Shown one piece after another: positions 10,191-20,352 of a stretch of DNA of 64,000 nt. The first letter of the stretch is position 1. Every line of letters begins with the position of its first letter. The position numbers and the translations under genes were made by a program. The DNA is taken from contig NC_057788.1 in NCBI RefSeq assembly GCF_014905175.1, positions 16,218,654-16,282,653 of the forward strand. Direction: 5' to 3'. The notes under the pieces were generated by a model. It did no database searches, was not told where the DNA came from, and worked only from the letters and a program-made list of their open reading frames with translations. Origin of the DNA: Aphidius gifuensis (taxonomy: Eukaryota > Arthropoda > Insecta > Hymenoptera > Braconidae).

Positions 10191-10860
10191 TCTTATTGGA
10201 TTTCATATCAATAAGAATTTTTCTTACAGGAGTTTGTCTTACATGGTATATTTTTCTATTGGATTGTTTTATAAGGATAAGTCTTATAGACGCTTTTTGA
10301 TAGGTCAACGATGTCTTATTGGAGAACAATGTCTTATTGGACCCGTCATCAAACAATTCTTATAGGATTTTATATCAATAAGAATTTTTCTTACAGGAGT
10401 TTGTCTTACATGGTATATTTTTCTATTGGATTGTCTTATAAGGATAAGTCTTATAGACGCTTTTTGATAGGTCAAAGATGTCTTATTGGAGAACAATGTC
10501 TTATTGGACCCGTCATCAAACAATTCTTATAGGATTTTATATCAATAAGAATTTTTCTTACAGGAGTTTGTCTTACATGGTATATTTTTCTATTGGATTG
10601 TCTTATAAGGATAAGTCTTATAGACGTCTTTTGATAAGTCAACGATGTCTTATTGGAGAATAATGTCTTATTGGACCCATCATCAAACAATTCTTATAGG
10701 ATTTCATAACAATAAGAATTTTTCTTACAGGAATTTGTCTTACATGGTATATTCTTACAGGTTTATCCTATAAGAATCAGTTTGTCAGTGGAGAAAAATT
10801 TTCTTATTGGAAAACGACCAAATTCTTATAAGCAAAGCGTATAAGACCTAGAAATAAGAC
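10191..10860 (+). repeat. 167-bp satellite, three full copies plus a diverged fourth
   Basis: Copies begin with TCTTATAGGATTT or a variant at 10191, 10358, 10525 and 10692, exactly 167 bp apart. Each copy is built from a short word and its reverse complement (TCTTATNRG and CAATAAGA), so either strand can fold extensively. Open frames on both strands here are by-products of the period and not genes. The fourth copy loses the pattern after about 10740 and ends near 10860. Confidence 0.92.
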
Positions 10861-10864
10861 AGCC

Positions 10865-11384
10865 TTATCAGACTGTTCTATACGATTTTTTCGTACGTGT
10901 AGCTAGGCCCTAGAAATCACAGGAAATGATAAAAAACAAGGTATGGTGCGCGCAGCATCGCTACGCCATTTTTAAACTTTCGCTGCCATATGACATACTG
11001 CTAATCAGATAGAGCAGGTTGACCAATCAATATTCTGGGGCGAATTTATCAGATACAGGACGCCAACTTGGTAAAAACTTCAAATATCGACAAAATCGAC
11101 AGAAATTTATTTTTTACAAAAAAACGGGGGGCCGGTTTATCATATATTTATATCTTTTTAAATAAGGCACCAAAAAATCCGATAATAGGCTCATTTGAAA
11201 GAGGAACCTCGATTTATATAATCAAACTGTTGTTATTTTTTTTTTTCGATTGCTCAATCAAAAGATATGGACTTGACTATAAATCAATGACGTCACACGC
11301 ACGAACTTAAAAGACATATATCCCCGGCAGTCTCTCGTTTTTGAACAACTTTAACGAGAGACCCTACCGGGTCTCATGATATCG
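10865..11384. other. Unassigned repeat-like stretch, no gene
   Basis: Moderately GC-rich patches (10920-11000, 11270-11330) in AT-rich DNA. The only open frame (11068-11310) is low complexity and unconvincing. The stretch ends with the overlapping hairpins at 11330-11375. Confidence 0.4.
11330..11375. other. Two overlapping, mutually exclusive hairpins
   Basis: Arm GTCTCTCGTT (11330-11339) pairs with AACGAGAGAC (11353-11362). GAGACCC (11358-11364) pairs with GGGTCTC (11369-11375). Both need the shared GAGAC at 11358-11362, so only one can form at a time. Such structures occur at ends of mobile elements, but no element could be bounded here. Confidence 0.7.
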
Positions 11385-11880
11385 CCATTTTCTGTATACA
11401 AATTTATAAAGTTGTATACAACCATATATGGAATTTATAGATCAAATTCAAGAATGGTTGTATACAAACATAGATAGTTGTATACAAGTTTATATGCCGT
11501 GACTTTCAAAAATTTATTAATATTATAAAAAAAAAAATTGATAATTATTTAAACAATTTAATCTTTTTGTTTATATATTTGATGATTTATTTGACCGAAA
11601 AAATTACACCATAAATACTTGACATTACCAGGACTTGAACACGGTATCATCTAGCTGAAACTCCAGAGCCTTACTTACCTAACCACAGCAGCTACAATTG
11701 AAAATAAGGAAAATTTGTTCTACTTAAATATTCATTATAATCATAGCAATCCAAGGATCAACTAACACTCGGCCGATATATAAATTTCATTTGTTTCGTA
11801 TACCCCAGAATGTATTGTCATAATTTATGAAAAAAAATTTTTATCTCTGAAATTTTCGTTTTGTAAAAAAAAATAAGTAC
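11385..11880 (-). repeat. Repeat with TTGTATACAA word array and tRNA-like core, copy 1
   Basis: Positions 11390-11510 contain repeats of the palindromic word TTGTATACAA. The adjoining block (about 11510-11880) is a diverged copy of 38130-38500: both carry the same tRNA-like segment, then GAAAATTTGTTCTACTT, a shared block with CACTC.GCCGATATA, and GAAATTTTCGTT. The second copy is the core of an inverted-repeat element (37964-39163), so this is probably the same kind of element with eroded ends. Confidence 0.75.
11627..11694 (-). other. tRNA-like segment (A- and B-box-like)
   Basis: Read on minus, a TGTGGTTAGGTAAG A-box-like stretch is followed by a GTTCAAGTCC B-box-like stretch at tRNA-like spacing. 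A complete cloverleaf was not established. It recurs at 38249-38314. Probably a repeat-borne relic and not a working tRNA gene. Confidence 0.6.
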
Positions 11881-11914
11881 ACGGAGAATGGTAAATGATT
11901 AAGTAAAAGTATTA

Positions 11915-12850
11915 TTATTTTTTTATGCACAATACATTTAACGATTGAGACGTAAAAGTATTATTTGTATTAGTAAGAGTTTTACTGTGAAAACTATCGT
12001 CAATTTTAACATTTGAATTATCTAAATAATCTTTTGAAAATGGATTACTTCCAGAAACATCACTAAACATACTTATTTGCATCATTGATTCAGTTAAAAT
12101 CTGTGAAACAGCCATTGCTAAACAATCACCAATGTCATCGTTACATTGTGAATATTTCGATCCATTGTAAATTTTTTATTGTTAATTTCGTTTTCATTAA
12201 TTTTATCAATATCTGTTGTTGATGTATCTAAAAACAAAATGGTCTTGATGTGTCCATAATTGTTGCATCCTCAAAATCAGGTGTTAAATTGATAAAAGAA
12301 TTGATACCATTTGATTGTGACATATTTAAAAATGCAACAAGACTTTCTTGACCATTTGAGATAATGACGATAATATTAATAACGTGCCTGACACTGATAG
12401 TCTCAACATTGCTGACACATGTTCTTTGTCTTTTCGATTTTTATTATCATTTGAATTTTTTATTTTTATTGATGATTCTTGTTGGAAATTTAATTTTCAA
12501 ATATTATTACTTGTTGGTGATGTTATTTCCATTATTAATTCCAAACTCATCCTTCCTTTTTTTTCGGTCTCGCAAAAGTTCTCATATCAATTGTTTTTTT
12601 TGTATCATTCGACAAATCATTAAGTGAACTGTTAAATTACTGTTAAATTTTTTCTTAACCAAGCTTGAAGATCTTCGACACTTGATAATGATGTTCTATC
12701 ACTCACTGACAGCAACCATCTTTCATTGTCATCATCAAAATTAACATGTGATATATCAATTATACCATCAAGAAATTCGTTGATAATGATGTCTTGGGCA
12801 TCATTGTTTTAAATATTATTCACTTCATCTGAGATTTTATTATTATTAAT
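11915..12850 (-). pseudogene. Decayed minus-strand coding region of unknown identity
   Basis: The minus strand shows several protein-like stretches in changing frames. Near 12815-12680 there is a segment containing ERWLLSVSDRTSLSSVEDLQ; near 12365-12250 one containing LTPDFEDATIMDTSR; and 12115-11915 is open for 66 codons from a Met (MAVSQILTESMMQISMF). Composition is Asp/Asn/Ser-rich and non-repetitive, unlike the surrounding arrays, which argues for former coding sequence broken by frameshifts and stops. No family was recognised. Open frames on the plus strand at 12364-12627 look like shadows. Confidence 0.4.
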
Positions 12851-12859
12851 ATTTGTTAC

Positions 12860-13600
12860 TCAAACTTACTAGATAGTTGTGCATCACAAAAAGATGAACA
12901 AGTCAAAAGTAGTATTTAAAAATATGATAGCTTTTTTGCTCTATAGACAGATGCTTCTGGCAGCTGATTTAGATATTCAAAAATAAATTCTTTTACACAT
13001 AACTTGATGTAAAAACAAAAACTCATTAAACTGGATGAAAAAAAAAATAAACAATAACAACAACATGTGACTTAGAAACATAGCTTAAAGCAGCTTACTG
13101 TATCATTATTGAATTTGCGATATTGAATACTGTAAATATACCTAAAGGTTTTTTCACACCATTTACTATTCTTGCTCAATTTTATTTTAGTTATAAATCG
13201 CTCTGGACCTGGAAGCAATTATGCTTTGTGTTGCTTTGATTTGATTTTATAATGTTTGGCAAAGTCGCTGGTAGAAATATTTCTCCGACTTTTCTCTAAC
13301 TTTTTTCCAACTTTTTTACGCCATTTCTCCACCTTTTTACGAAAATGACTCATGGTTGGAGAAAGAAATATTTTTTGAAAGAAATATGAAGAAAAACGCA
13401 ATTTCTGAAATTGATTTTGAAGTTTAAAAAAAAATCGTACATCTAAAAATACTGTTTTTTTTTTATTAAAAAGTTTGATATTGATTTAATAGGATGATCA
13501 GAAGACAAAATATTTTTATCTGATCAATAATATTTTAAATAAATTTCCAAGGAATTGGAGGGTTAGGGTTAGCTCTATGCCGATAATATATAGGCACGGT
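12860..13600. other. No gene recognised
   Basis: AT-rich, with a run of TTTTTCCAACTTTTTTACG-type imperfect repeats at 13275-13345. The minus frame at 13219-13401 is only the translation of this T/C-rich run. Confidence 0.5.
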
Positions 13601-13608
13601 CGTTAATC

Positions 13609-14222
13609 TCGTTTCCTCCACTTTTTTTTTTCTCATACTCGAATATATATATCAAATACAACAAATTGTGTCTCATTTTTATTTATTGAAGTGAAACTTC
13701 TTTAGAATGGGCAGTAAAAAAAAAAACAAAAGATGGATGCAACGAAGGTAACGGTATGAAGGTAAGTAATTTTAAATGTTTTTTATCTTGTTTTATTTAT
13801 TTATTTGACAACGATACAAAAAAATTTGTTTAAAATTTTAGTTTCATGAAAGATTCAAGAGACAAAGGTGATGTTAAAACATTATATACAATATATAATT
13901 TATTATGTCGTTTCCTCCACTTTTTTTTTTCTCATACTCGAATATATATATCAAATACAACAAATTGTGTCTCATTTTTATTTATTGAAGTGAAACTTCT
14001 TTAGAATGGGCAGTAAAAAAAAAAACAAAAGATGGATGCAACGAAGGTAACGGTATGAAGGTAAGTAATTTTAAATTATTTTTTATCTTGTTTTATTTAT
14101 TTATTCCCTTGACAACGATACAAAAAAATTTGTTTAAAATTTTAGTTTCATGAAAGATTCAAGAGACAAAGGTGAATATTAAGGTTAAAACTTTTATTAT
14201 ATACAATATATAATTTATTATG
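13609..14222 (+). repeat. Tandem duplication of a 299-bp unit
   Basis: The unit beginning CGTTTCCTCCAC starts near 13609 and again near 13909. Both copies contain the hairpin GAAGTGAAACTTC followed by TTTAG and ATGGGCAGT, an A-run, a GGTAACG/GGTAAGTAA donor-like site, a TTTTAG acceptor-like site and TTTCATGAAAGATTC. This exon-like arrangement suggests a duplicated gene fragment, but the coding potential is only about 15 codons per piece. Confidence 0.85.
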
Positions 14223-14372
14223 TTATTTTTGATCAAATAATGAGTATTTAAAATTAATCTGTTAAATAAACAAATAATACACAAGATAATAGTTATTCAA
14301 GTGCTTGACATAATACGACAGCAACATCATAATCACAATACCAAACAATAATAAATAATATGTGGATGAAAT

Positions 14373-14588
14373 GTGGTACCACGTGAACGTAAAGATAGTA
14401 AAGATGGTATTTTAGATTGTATAGGATTTCAAGAAACAATTAATGACATTGAAATATTAGCAGAAAAATGTGACAAATGTACTGGTAATCCTAAATCAGT
14501 AAAAATTAAAATACGGCGAGGTGCTATACCAATGTCTGATAATTTTGATAAGACTTGTAATGGTGGTTATAATAATATTTTTAATTAA
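14373..14588 (+). pseudogene. Unit 1 of Cys-motif ORF array
   Basis: About 71 codons with CDKCTGNP and a closing TCNGGYNNIFN. It ends in TAA where units 2 and 3 read on (CAA). The second Cys of the TC.GGC motif is replaced by Tyr. No ATG start, so it is an exon or a broken gene. Confidence 0.4.
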
Positions 14589-14727
14589 ATAATAAGTATC
14601 TAAAATAAATCTGTTAAATAAATAATTAATACACAAGATAGTGGTTATTCAAGTGCTTGACATAATACGACAGCAGCATCATAATCACAATACCAAACAA
14701 CAATAAATAATATTATGTGGATAAAAC

Positions 14728-14976
14728 GTGGTACCACGCGAACGTAAAGATAGCAAAGATGGTAATTTAGATTGTATAGGATTTCAAGAGACAATTAATG
14801 ACATTGAAATATTATTAGAAACATGTGATAAATGTACTGGTAATCCTAAATCAGTAAAATTTAAAATACGACTAGATCTTATACCAATGTCTGGTAATTT
14901 TCATGAGACTTGTACTGGTGGTTGTAATAATATTTTTAATCAAATAATGAGTATTGAAAATGAATTTGTCAAATAA
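14728..14976 (+). pseudogene. Unit 2 of Cys-motif ORF array, longest
   Basis: About 82 codons with five Cys: CIGF, TCDKCTGNP, and ETCTGGCNN. It runs further than the other units, through QIMSIENEFVK. This may be closest to the ancestral reading frame. No secretion signal or ATG is visible in frame. Confidence 0.45.
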
Positions 14977-15079
14977 ACAAATAAAACCCAAGATAGTGGT
15001 TATTCAAGTGCTTGACATAATACGACAGCAACATCATAATCACAATACCAAACAACAATAAATAATATGTGAATAAAAT

Positions 15080-15310
15080 GTGGTACCACGTGAACGTAAA
15101 GATAGCAAAGATGGTAATTTAGATTGTATAGGATTTCAAGAGACAATTAATAACACTGAAATATTATCAAAAACATCTGATAAATGTACTGGTAATCCTA
15201 AATCAGTAAAATTTAAAATAGGACCAGGTGCTATACCAATGTCTGGTAATTTTCATGAGACTTGTACTGGTAGTTGTAGAAATATTTTAAATCAAATAAT
15301 GAGTATTTGA
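15080..15310 (+). pseudogene. Unit 3 of Cys-motif ORF array
   Basis: About 76 codons. The first Cys of CDKC is replaced by Ser (SDKC) and the GGC by SCR, so the Cys pattern is eroding. Most other codons match unit 2. Confidence 0.4.
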
Positions 15311-15375
15311 AATAAATCTGTTCAATAATCAAATAATACACAAGATAGTGGTTATTCAAGTGCTTGTGCTTGCCA

Positions 15376-15720
15376 TGATCGAAATAAATTCAAGATCTTG
15401 AATGAATTTGTTAGGGACAAAAAAATGGAACAGATGATTAAATATTGAATCATTCAATGAAACAACAACAACAGGAGTAAATAATAATTTAATAAATGAT
15501 GTACCGAGTGGAAATCAAAATAACAATAACAATATTGATCATATATAAACAGCAGCAATCATAATAGAACAAATACATGGTGGTGGTGGTGGCGGCGATG
15601 AAGCACCATCATGTGTTTGTGGTTAATCGCTCATAAAAAAGATGTTAAAAAAATCGATCATTATTTGACATTAAATTTTTTTAACATCAAATAGTTCGTT
15701 TTGTTTTTTTTTTTTTTTTA
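15376..15720 (+). other. Low-complexity tail, possible former coding 3' end
   Basis: Contains an Asn-rich open stretch (about 15465-15547) and GGTGGTGGTGGTGGCGGCG near 15580, then a T-run at 15700-15720. It may be the tail of the gene that gave rise to the tandem units; there is no firm ORF. Confidence 0.3.
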
Positions 15721-16660
15721 CGGAGGCTAGGAGCCATAGGCTCAGCCGCAGTCTTGAATTCATCAGCGAAAAGAAAAAAACGCTCATAACTTACGAACTA
15801 ACTAACCGAAAGACTTCGTACCAGGCTCAAAAGAAGCGCATTAAAAAACTCTATCGCCCGCGTTATAGGTTTTTTGCTCTATTGATAATACTTTTTGATC
15901 AAAAAACTAAAATGTAAATTTTGAAAAAATTTTTTTTTCTTACTTAAAAATTTGTGGTGTCTAAACTTTCCATCAGAGAGTATTCATCACCAAAGGTTTT
16001 TTATTCGTGAATCTTTTCTGTTTTATATTTCATCATTCTTAAATTATTATTTATGTAACTTAAAATAGTACATACGTTTTCATGTGAAAATTTTACAAGT
16101 TATAAAAACGGCACAATAAATAACTCGACGCAAAATCATAGTAGATACTTCGTATTAGGCTCAATTTATGTGTCTCAAAAAACTCTATCGCCCGCTTAAT
16201 GGGTTTTTTCCCCTATCTATAATAGTTTTTGAGAAAAAAAAAAAAAAAAACTTCAAAATTTGACAAAAAATTCGGATATTTAATTTTTTTGCTCGAAAAC
16301 TGTTATTGAGAGAAAAAAAAAACCGTAATGCCGTCACTAGATTTTTTTAGGCACATAATTTGAGCCTAATATACGAATTCCCTATCTTGATTATAACAAA
16401 AGTTATGGCTCGCCGAAAAAAAAATAAAAAAAACGGACCAAAAAATGTCATCATAGAGTTGAAATAAAATGTTTATAAGGCTCCAAAAAAGCTTTGAAAA
16501 ACTCTATTGCCTTTCTTTTAAATATGAATAATGTTTTCGTTAATTAACGGTTAGAATATGTCTAAGCAATAAAAATAACAATGGCCCTAGCCGGAGTATT
16601 GAAAATTTTCAATTTTCAACAGGTAACGCTGGCCACATGACCCAACAAATGTTACCAGGT
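15721..16660 (-). repeat. Dispersed 0.95-1.1-kb repeat, copy 1
   Basis: One end is CGGAGGCTAGGAGCC..GGCTCAGCCG, next to a 17-bp T-run; the other has GGTAACGCTGGCCAC..ATGTTACC. A second copy lies at 39577-40674 with matching ends and scattered matches between (CTCATAACTT, AGACTTCG, CCTAG.CGGAGTATTGAAAA). Read on minus, the repeat ends in a poly-A run, as a retroposon would. The outer end can form a GGTAAC/GTTACC hairpin. No coding capacity seen. Confidence 0.75.
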
Positions 16661-16757
16661 CTTTTTTTTTTTATTCAAATATTGAAGAGATAGCTACTAA
16701 ATTAAAATTAAATTTATTTCCATTATAATTTGTATTGATTTTATTTATATTTTTCAG

Positions 16758-16980
16758 GCTGTAACATGTCAGATTACGAGGCTGAAATTGACTCAATATT
16801 CAAAAATATTGAAAGGTAAGTCATCTAAAGTTAATATATCGGGAAAATATTAAAAGATATCATCCCGACAAAAATCCTGAAGATAAAAGAGCAACTGAAA
16901 AAACTCAGTATTTCATGAATATATACATAAAACAGAATGAATGTATACATAAAATAGTAATAGAAGTATTCAGCTGACTA
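16758..16980 (+). pseudogene. J-domain (DnaJ-like) gene fragment
   Basis: A TTTTTCAG acceptor precedes 16758; ATG at 16766 opens MSDYEAEIDSIFKNIE, ending at a consensus GGTAAGT donor (16816). About 20 bp further a second frame reads YRENIKRYHPDKNPEDKRA, matching the J-domain helix II, HPD loop and start of helix III; HPD is the motif that stimulates Hsp70 ATPase. The frame ends near 16980 after a tail with no J-domain likeness. Helix I and any downstream domains are absent, so it looks like a captured or decayed piece. Confidence 0.5.
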
Positions 16981-17103
16981 GCGGTTCAATAAATAAATAT
17001 TTATATAAAATTATATTCTGTGTTAAGTTTTTAAATTAGAATTTCGTTTACATAGAACCTTAATATTATAACTAATCAATAAATTTAAAAATTTCTACAC
17101 ACA

Positions 17104-19697
17104 GAGAAGGATATGTTAACAGTTAACATATCCTGTTTAATGTTAACATATGCCATGTTAAAATGGGTGGTGGCTGATATTTTTGATTTTGAAGGTTATA
17201 CATAGGTTCTTATGGAGAGTCCGGTTTAGTTTTTAGAAACCTGGTTAGCCATTTTATGGAAAACGCAGATAGCTTTTTCAAAAACTGCAGATAGATAGAG
17301 GAAACAATAAGAAAAGTTTTGTGTAAAAATTAATAGGGCTTTGAGACCTTTTTATTTTACAATAAATAAAAATAAATTTTTGTCTTTGTCTAAATACTCA
17401 AGTTGAAGTGAGAAACAAGATTTTCTCTTTCTTTTTTATCACGTTCGCACTCATAGAAATATTATGTTTCTAAATTTCATACGCAAGAGGTCTCTAGATA
17501 TGCGGGGGTAATCCCTTAACATTAAACATACGTATCTTAATAGTTAATATGCGTATGTTAACTATTAAGATATCTGTAATTGACACAATTTGAAGGTTAG
17601 GCTGATAGTTGAAGACATTTACGTATGTAAATATGAAAATTGAATGTAAAATTAAGAATGAATTTACAAAAAAACTAAATTTAAATAAATTTATGACAAC
17701 ACGAGTACATATTATATTATATTACAATTAGAATAGTATCACAATATAATGTCAAAAAAAAAAAATTACAAGAAGTAGACTGCCCTGGTGAAAATAATTT
17801 GGCGGATTATGTCATAATATGGCATAATATGACATAATCTGACATAATATGACAAAATATGCCATATTCCGACAAAATTCATTTGCCAGAAAATGGCATA
17901 TTATGGCATCCAAAAATCATGTGAGAATATGTCAGAATATGTCATAATATGGCATATTCTGACATATTCCGACAAAATTAATTTGCCAGAAAATGGCATA
18001 TTCTGGCATCCAAAAATCATGTAAGAATATGCCATATTCTGACATATTCTGACATATTCCGACAAAATTCATTTGCCAGAAAATGGCATATTATGGCATC
18101 CAAAAATCATGTGAGAATATGTCAGAATATGTCATAATATGGCATATTCTGACATATTCCGACAAAATTAATTTGCCAGAAAATGGCATATTCTGGCATC
18201 CAAAAATCATGTAAGAATATGCCATATTCTGACATATTCTGACATACCCAAAATTCATGCCAGAAAATGGCATATTATGGCATCCAAAAATCATGTGAGA
18301 ATATGTCAGAATATGTCATAATATGGCATATTCTGACATATTCCGACAAAATTAATTTGCCAGAAAATGGCATATTCTGGCATCCAAAAATCATGTAAGA
18401 ATATGCCATATTCTGACATATTCCGACAAAATTCATTTGCCAGAAAATGGCATATTATGGCATCCAAAAATCATGTGAGAATATGTCAGAGTATGTCATA
18501 ATATGCCATATTCTGACATATTCCGACAAAAATTCATTTGTCAGAAAATAGCATCCAAAAATTATGTAAGAATATGTCAGAATATGTCATAATATGGCAT
18601 ATTCTGACATATTCCGACAAAATTCATATGCATGTCATATTATCATTCCTGGCATCCAAAAATCATATAAGAATAGTGTTAGAATATGTCAGAATATGGC
18701 ATATTCTGACATCTAAAAAGTTTGTAATGGCAAAATCATTTTGATAATAGTTTTTTTAGTAAATAATATTTTATTCTCGGTCACGTCGTTGTTTTAATTA
18801 TGTGACTTTGTTATTAAATTATTACGCAAGAAATTTTTTGAGTGATACCATTTTTTTTACATTTCTTCTTGTACATTGCTTTTTGAAGTTTCTTGCATGT
18901 GGTCATCTCACAACTAGTTCTTATATATACGATAACGATATGGATCCATCATATTCATATCCAAAAAATATGACGATATAATAATACAAAAATTTAAATA
19001 ATCAATGTTTCCCGTAATTGTTTGAAAGAAGTAAAAATGAATAATACGTAAATAGTTATGTTTAATGAATATCAGAAATTCGCCAGGTGCCATAAAAAGT
19101 TGCGGTGGATTATGCCATATTATGACATAATGTGCCATAAATTGCTATAAAAAGTTGGCGGATTATGTCATAATATGCCATAAAATGCCATAGAATGCCA
19201 TAAAAAGATGGTAAATTATGTCATATTATGACATAAAATGCCATAAATTGACGTTAAAAAATGGCGCATTATGTCATAATATGTCATAATATGTCATAAT
19301 ATGGCATAATCCTCAAAAAAAAATCTTGTAAGAATTTGTCGGAATTTGTCGGAAGTCCAAATAACCTTAGAAATTCCGGCATTTTCCGACAAATTCTGAA
19401 AAGTAATAATGACAGAAGATGTCAGATTATGTCATATTATGCCATAATATGGCATAATATGCCATAATTTTCCTGTCATTTTATGGCATATTATGACATA
19501 ATCCGCCATATTATTTTCACCAGGGTAGCGCATCAAAATATTTGGCCGCGTAAAGATACGTATGTTAACTATAAACATACGTATATTAACAGTGAAGATA
19601 TCTATGTTTATTGTTAATATATATATCTTAACATTAAACTTTTGTATGTTTAATGTAAACATATTGGTATGTTAACTGTTAACTTATCCTTCTCTGA
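17104..19697. mobile_element. Non-autonomous element with CAGAGAAGGATAGTTAAC-type ends, host of a nested element
   Basis: Left end CACACAGAGAAGGATATG (near 17101) and right end CATATCC-like ..CCTTCTCTGAGTGTG (to ~19700) form terminal inverted repeats followed by GTTAAC words (GTTAACAGTTAACAT, ATGTTAACTGTTAAC). Further TTAACATACGTAT words lie at 17515-17590 and 19555-19660. The right 150 bp is present in inverted orientation at 26465-26615. Another inverted-repeat element (17783-19525) is nested inside. Confidence 0.7.
17783..19525. mobile_element. CCCTGGTGAAAA-ended element filled with ATGGCATA/TATGCCAT words
   Basis: Starts CCCTGGTGAAAATAAT and ends ATTATTTTCACCAGGG, a perfect terminal inverted repeat. 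Both subterminal regions (17800-18715 and 19095-19515) are dense arrays of GGCATAATATGNC-like words on both strands. The left array is also tandem, with units of about 175-180 bp bearing CCAAAAATCATGTRAGAATATG. The centre (18720-19095) is unrelated AT-rich DNA. Flanks are TG and TA, so no matching 2-bp duplication. Open frames inside are products of the repeat. Confidence 0.82.
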
Positions 19698-20352
19698 GTG
19701 TGTCATAATTGTTAATGACTGAATGAACATAATAGTTCACTCGGAATAAGAGCGAAAAAGACAACTAGTCAAAAATATATTAATGCAACGAGAGATCTTT
19801 CAATTACTATTTATTAGAATTACTAAAGAAGTTTCACTTCCCTGTGCGTACAATAACACACATCTTTTTTTTTTTTTATTTAATTATAGTTTTACATTAA
19901 TTTTTTTTCCTCCATATTATGTTAATTTCTGAATACTTGCGCTGATAGGCTTATATTCTATAATACGATCATGTAGAATCAAACAATAAGCACTTGTTGC
20001 TGGAGGAAAGTTTTTCTTAGATTCAAATTCAAGTCGAACATCAACTGGTTTATATTTTGTCATTTCATTTTGTCTGCTGCAATCGATGACAATTAATGGT
20101 GATTTTTCCAAAAATAATTTTTTGGACATTGCATAATTTATTTATTTATCATAAAATGTTTCACCAAAGTCTTTAAACATTTCATATAAAATTGAAAATT
20201 GATTTTTTCCAATATCAAGGTTTAAATTAGCATATGGATATGACACTAAATTCAAAAAAAGCTTGATATCTTGAATATTGCAAAGCTCAAAATAAGCAGA
20301 GTTCTCATTCCATTTATTCTTTTTATTGCACTGAAACGTTTTTGTTTGTATT

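Larger units (their letters stand above)
14236..15375 (+). repeat. Three tandem ~353-bp units, each with a Cys-containing ORF
   Basis: The landmark GTGGTACCACG lies at about 14373, 14728 and 15080 (spacing 355 and 352 bp). Each unit ends with TCTGTTAAATAAAC-like sequence and starts the next with ACACAAGATAGTGGTTATTC. Each carries a 70-80 codon frame with the same motifs (CIGFQET, CTGNPKSVK, a proline-containing IPMS stretch, TC.G). A partial fourth unit follows to about 15375. The frames have no ATG; each is preceded by an in-frame stop a few bases upstream. Confidence 0.85.

Noticed and set aside
10171..10690. Repeated ORFs on both strands in the 167-bp satellite
   Set aside because: They arise from the period and self-complementary composition; no coding signature.
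11300..11380. Rho-independent terminator
   Set aside because: Hairpin followed by mixed sequence, in a eukaryotic context.
14373..15310. Three small genes starting at GTG
   Set aside because: GTG is not a normal start in animals, and a stop lies just upstream in frame; recorded as units of an array.
17783..19525. CRISPR-like array, because repeats alternate with short spacers
   Set aside because: Repeats are imperfect, occur on both strands, the spacers are part of the same words, and the window is eukaryotic.
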